A DNA stretch of 64,000 nucleotides, from assembly GCF_009664975.1 (NCBI RefSeq), contig NZ_WJXB01000001.1, positions 930,001 through 994,000 of the forward strand, written 5' to 3'. Below, in pieces: positions 63,803 to 64,000 of this stretch. The notes below the pieces were generated by a model, which was not told where the DNA came from, searched no databases, and was given only the letters and a program-made list of their open reading frames with translations. This stretch comes from Paenibacillus monticola. Lineage in GTDB: Bacteria; Bacillota; Bacilli; Paenibacillales; Paenibacillaceae. Position numbers and translations under genes: made by a program. Within the stretch, counting starts at the first letter, position 1. The number at the start of each line of letters is the position of its first letter.

Positions 63803-64000
63803 ATGAACATGTATTCTGACCATGATAGTCAAAATGAACTTGATGATATTATTTATGCAATAGACGAATCCTCAATTGTAGCCAAAACGGATGCTAAGGG
63901 TGTAATTACCTATGTCAACGATAAATTCTGTGCCATTTCCAAATATACCAAAGAAGAGTTGATCGGCAAAACTCATCGAGTCATTAACTCGGGGTATCAT
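63803..64000 (+). CDS. PAS-domain signalling protein, N-terminal part (cut by window end)
   Basis: 66 residues are visible: [55 protein letters not shown]. This is the first half of a PAS sensor domain. GAGGAGC precedes ATG. It is closely similar to the PAS remnant at 62988 (LDESAILAKTDEEGNITYVN), so the two genes are paralogues. The output domain lies outside the window; by analogy GGDEF-EAL is likely. Confidence 0.85.
   Translation, partial: MNMYSDHDSQNELDDIIYAIDESSIVAKTDAKGVITYVNDKFCAISKYTKEELIGKTHRVINSGYH

Overview
The window reads as chromosomal DNA of an endospore-forming, plant-polysaccharide-degrading Paenibacillus-like Firmicute. The evidence is AGGAGG-type ribosome binding sites, three large S-layer-homology (SLH) proteins, an SLH-anchored modular xylanase, a sporulation sigma-K gene fragment present twice, catabolite-responsive (cre) sites, a YesM/YesN-type two-component pair and many glycoside hydrolases. 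Genus is inferred; no rRNA or other marker gene is present.

Layout. (1) 1-4.0 kb: end of an arabinoside-type locus: two ABC sugar permeases (first one cut by the window edge), a GH127 beta-L-arabinofuranosidase and a GH43 enzyme. (2) 4.0-10.3 kb: a GH27 alpha-galactosidase with its AraC regulator and a serine hydrolase, embedded in a 'gene graveyard': two sigK N-terminal fragments, a broken zeta-toxin/antitoxin pair, a fructokinase C-terminal fragment, a perfect long inverted repeat and one possible small intact gene. (3) 10.3-28.3 kb: a fructan (levan/inulin/sucrose) utilisation island: solute-binding lipoprotein, histidine kinase and AraC-type response regulator, two ABC permeases, four GH32 enzymes (two cytoplasmic, one lipoprotein, one 1266-residue secreted multidomain enzyme), and a ROK fructokinase. 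A relic of a second solute-binding protein and the fructokinase fragment imply that an earlier duplicated cassette was rearranged. (4) 28.4-31.8 kb: a DinG/XPD-like helicase that appears to use an ATT start, a small membrane protein, a DNA alkylation repair protein. (5) 32-45 kb: cell-surface region: cre-controlled GH10 xylanase with CBM22, CBM9 and SLH domains; a 1479-residue SLH protein with six 324-bp tandem repeats; a third SLH protein sharing a promoter-proximal motif with the orphan CheY-like regulator downstream. (6) 45-51 kb: TetR regulator, tiny membrane protein, CueP-like protein, PAP2 phosphatase, two GT4 glycosyltransferases and an LPG-synthase-like membrane protein, suggesting glycolipid synthesis. 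(7) 51.3-59.2 kb: ilvB, a HesB-like protein, universal stress protein, then a complete NADH -> rubredoxin reductase -> rubredoxin -> flavodiiron protein chain with a Crp/Fnr regulator, followed by a perfect Fur-type box and a methyltransferase-cupin-V4R operon. (8) 59.3-64 kb: paired short chromate transporters, a ROK repressor, relics of an osmoprotectant permease and of a PAS-GGDEF-EAL protein, an orphan CheY-like regulator and the start of a PAS protein.

How it works together. Secreted and lipid-anchored GH32 enzymes would release fructose and fructo-oligosaccharides outside the cell; the ABC transporter imports them; cytoplasmic GH32 enzymes and the fructokinase finish the job, under the two-component pair and carbon catabolite control. 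The 54-59 kb genes form an O2/NO defence module. Function calls rest on motif recognition by eye; no database search was run.
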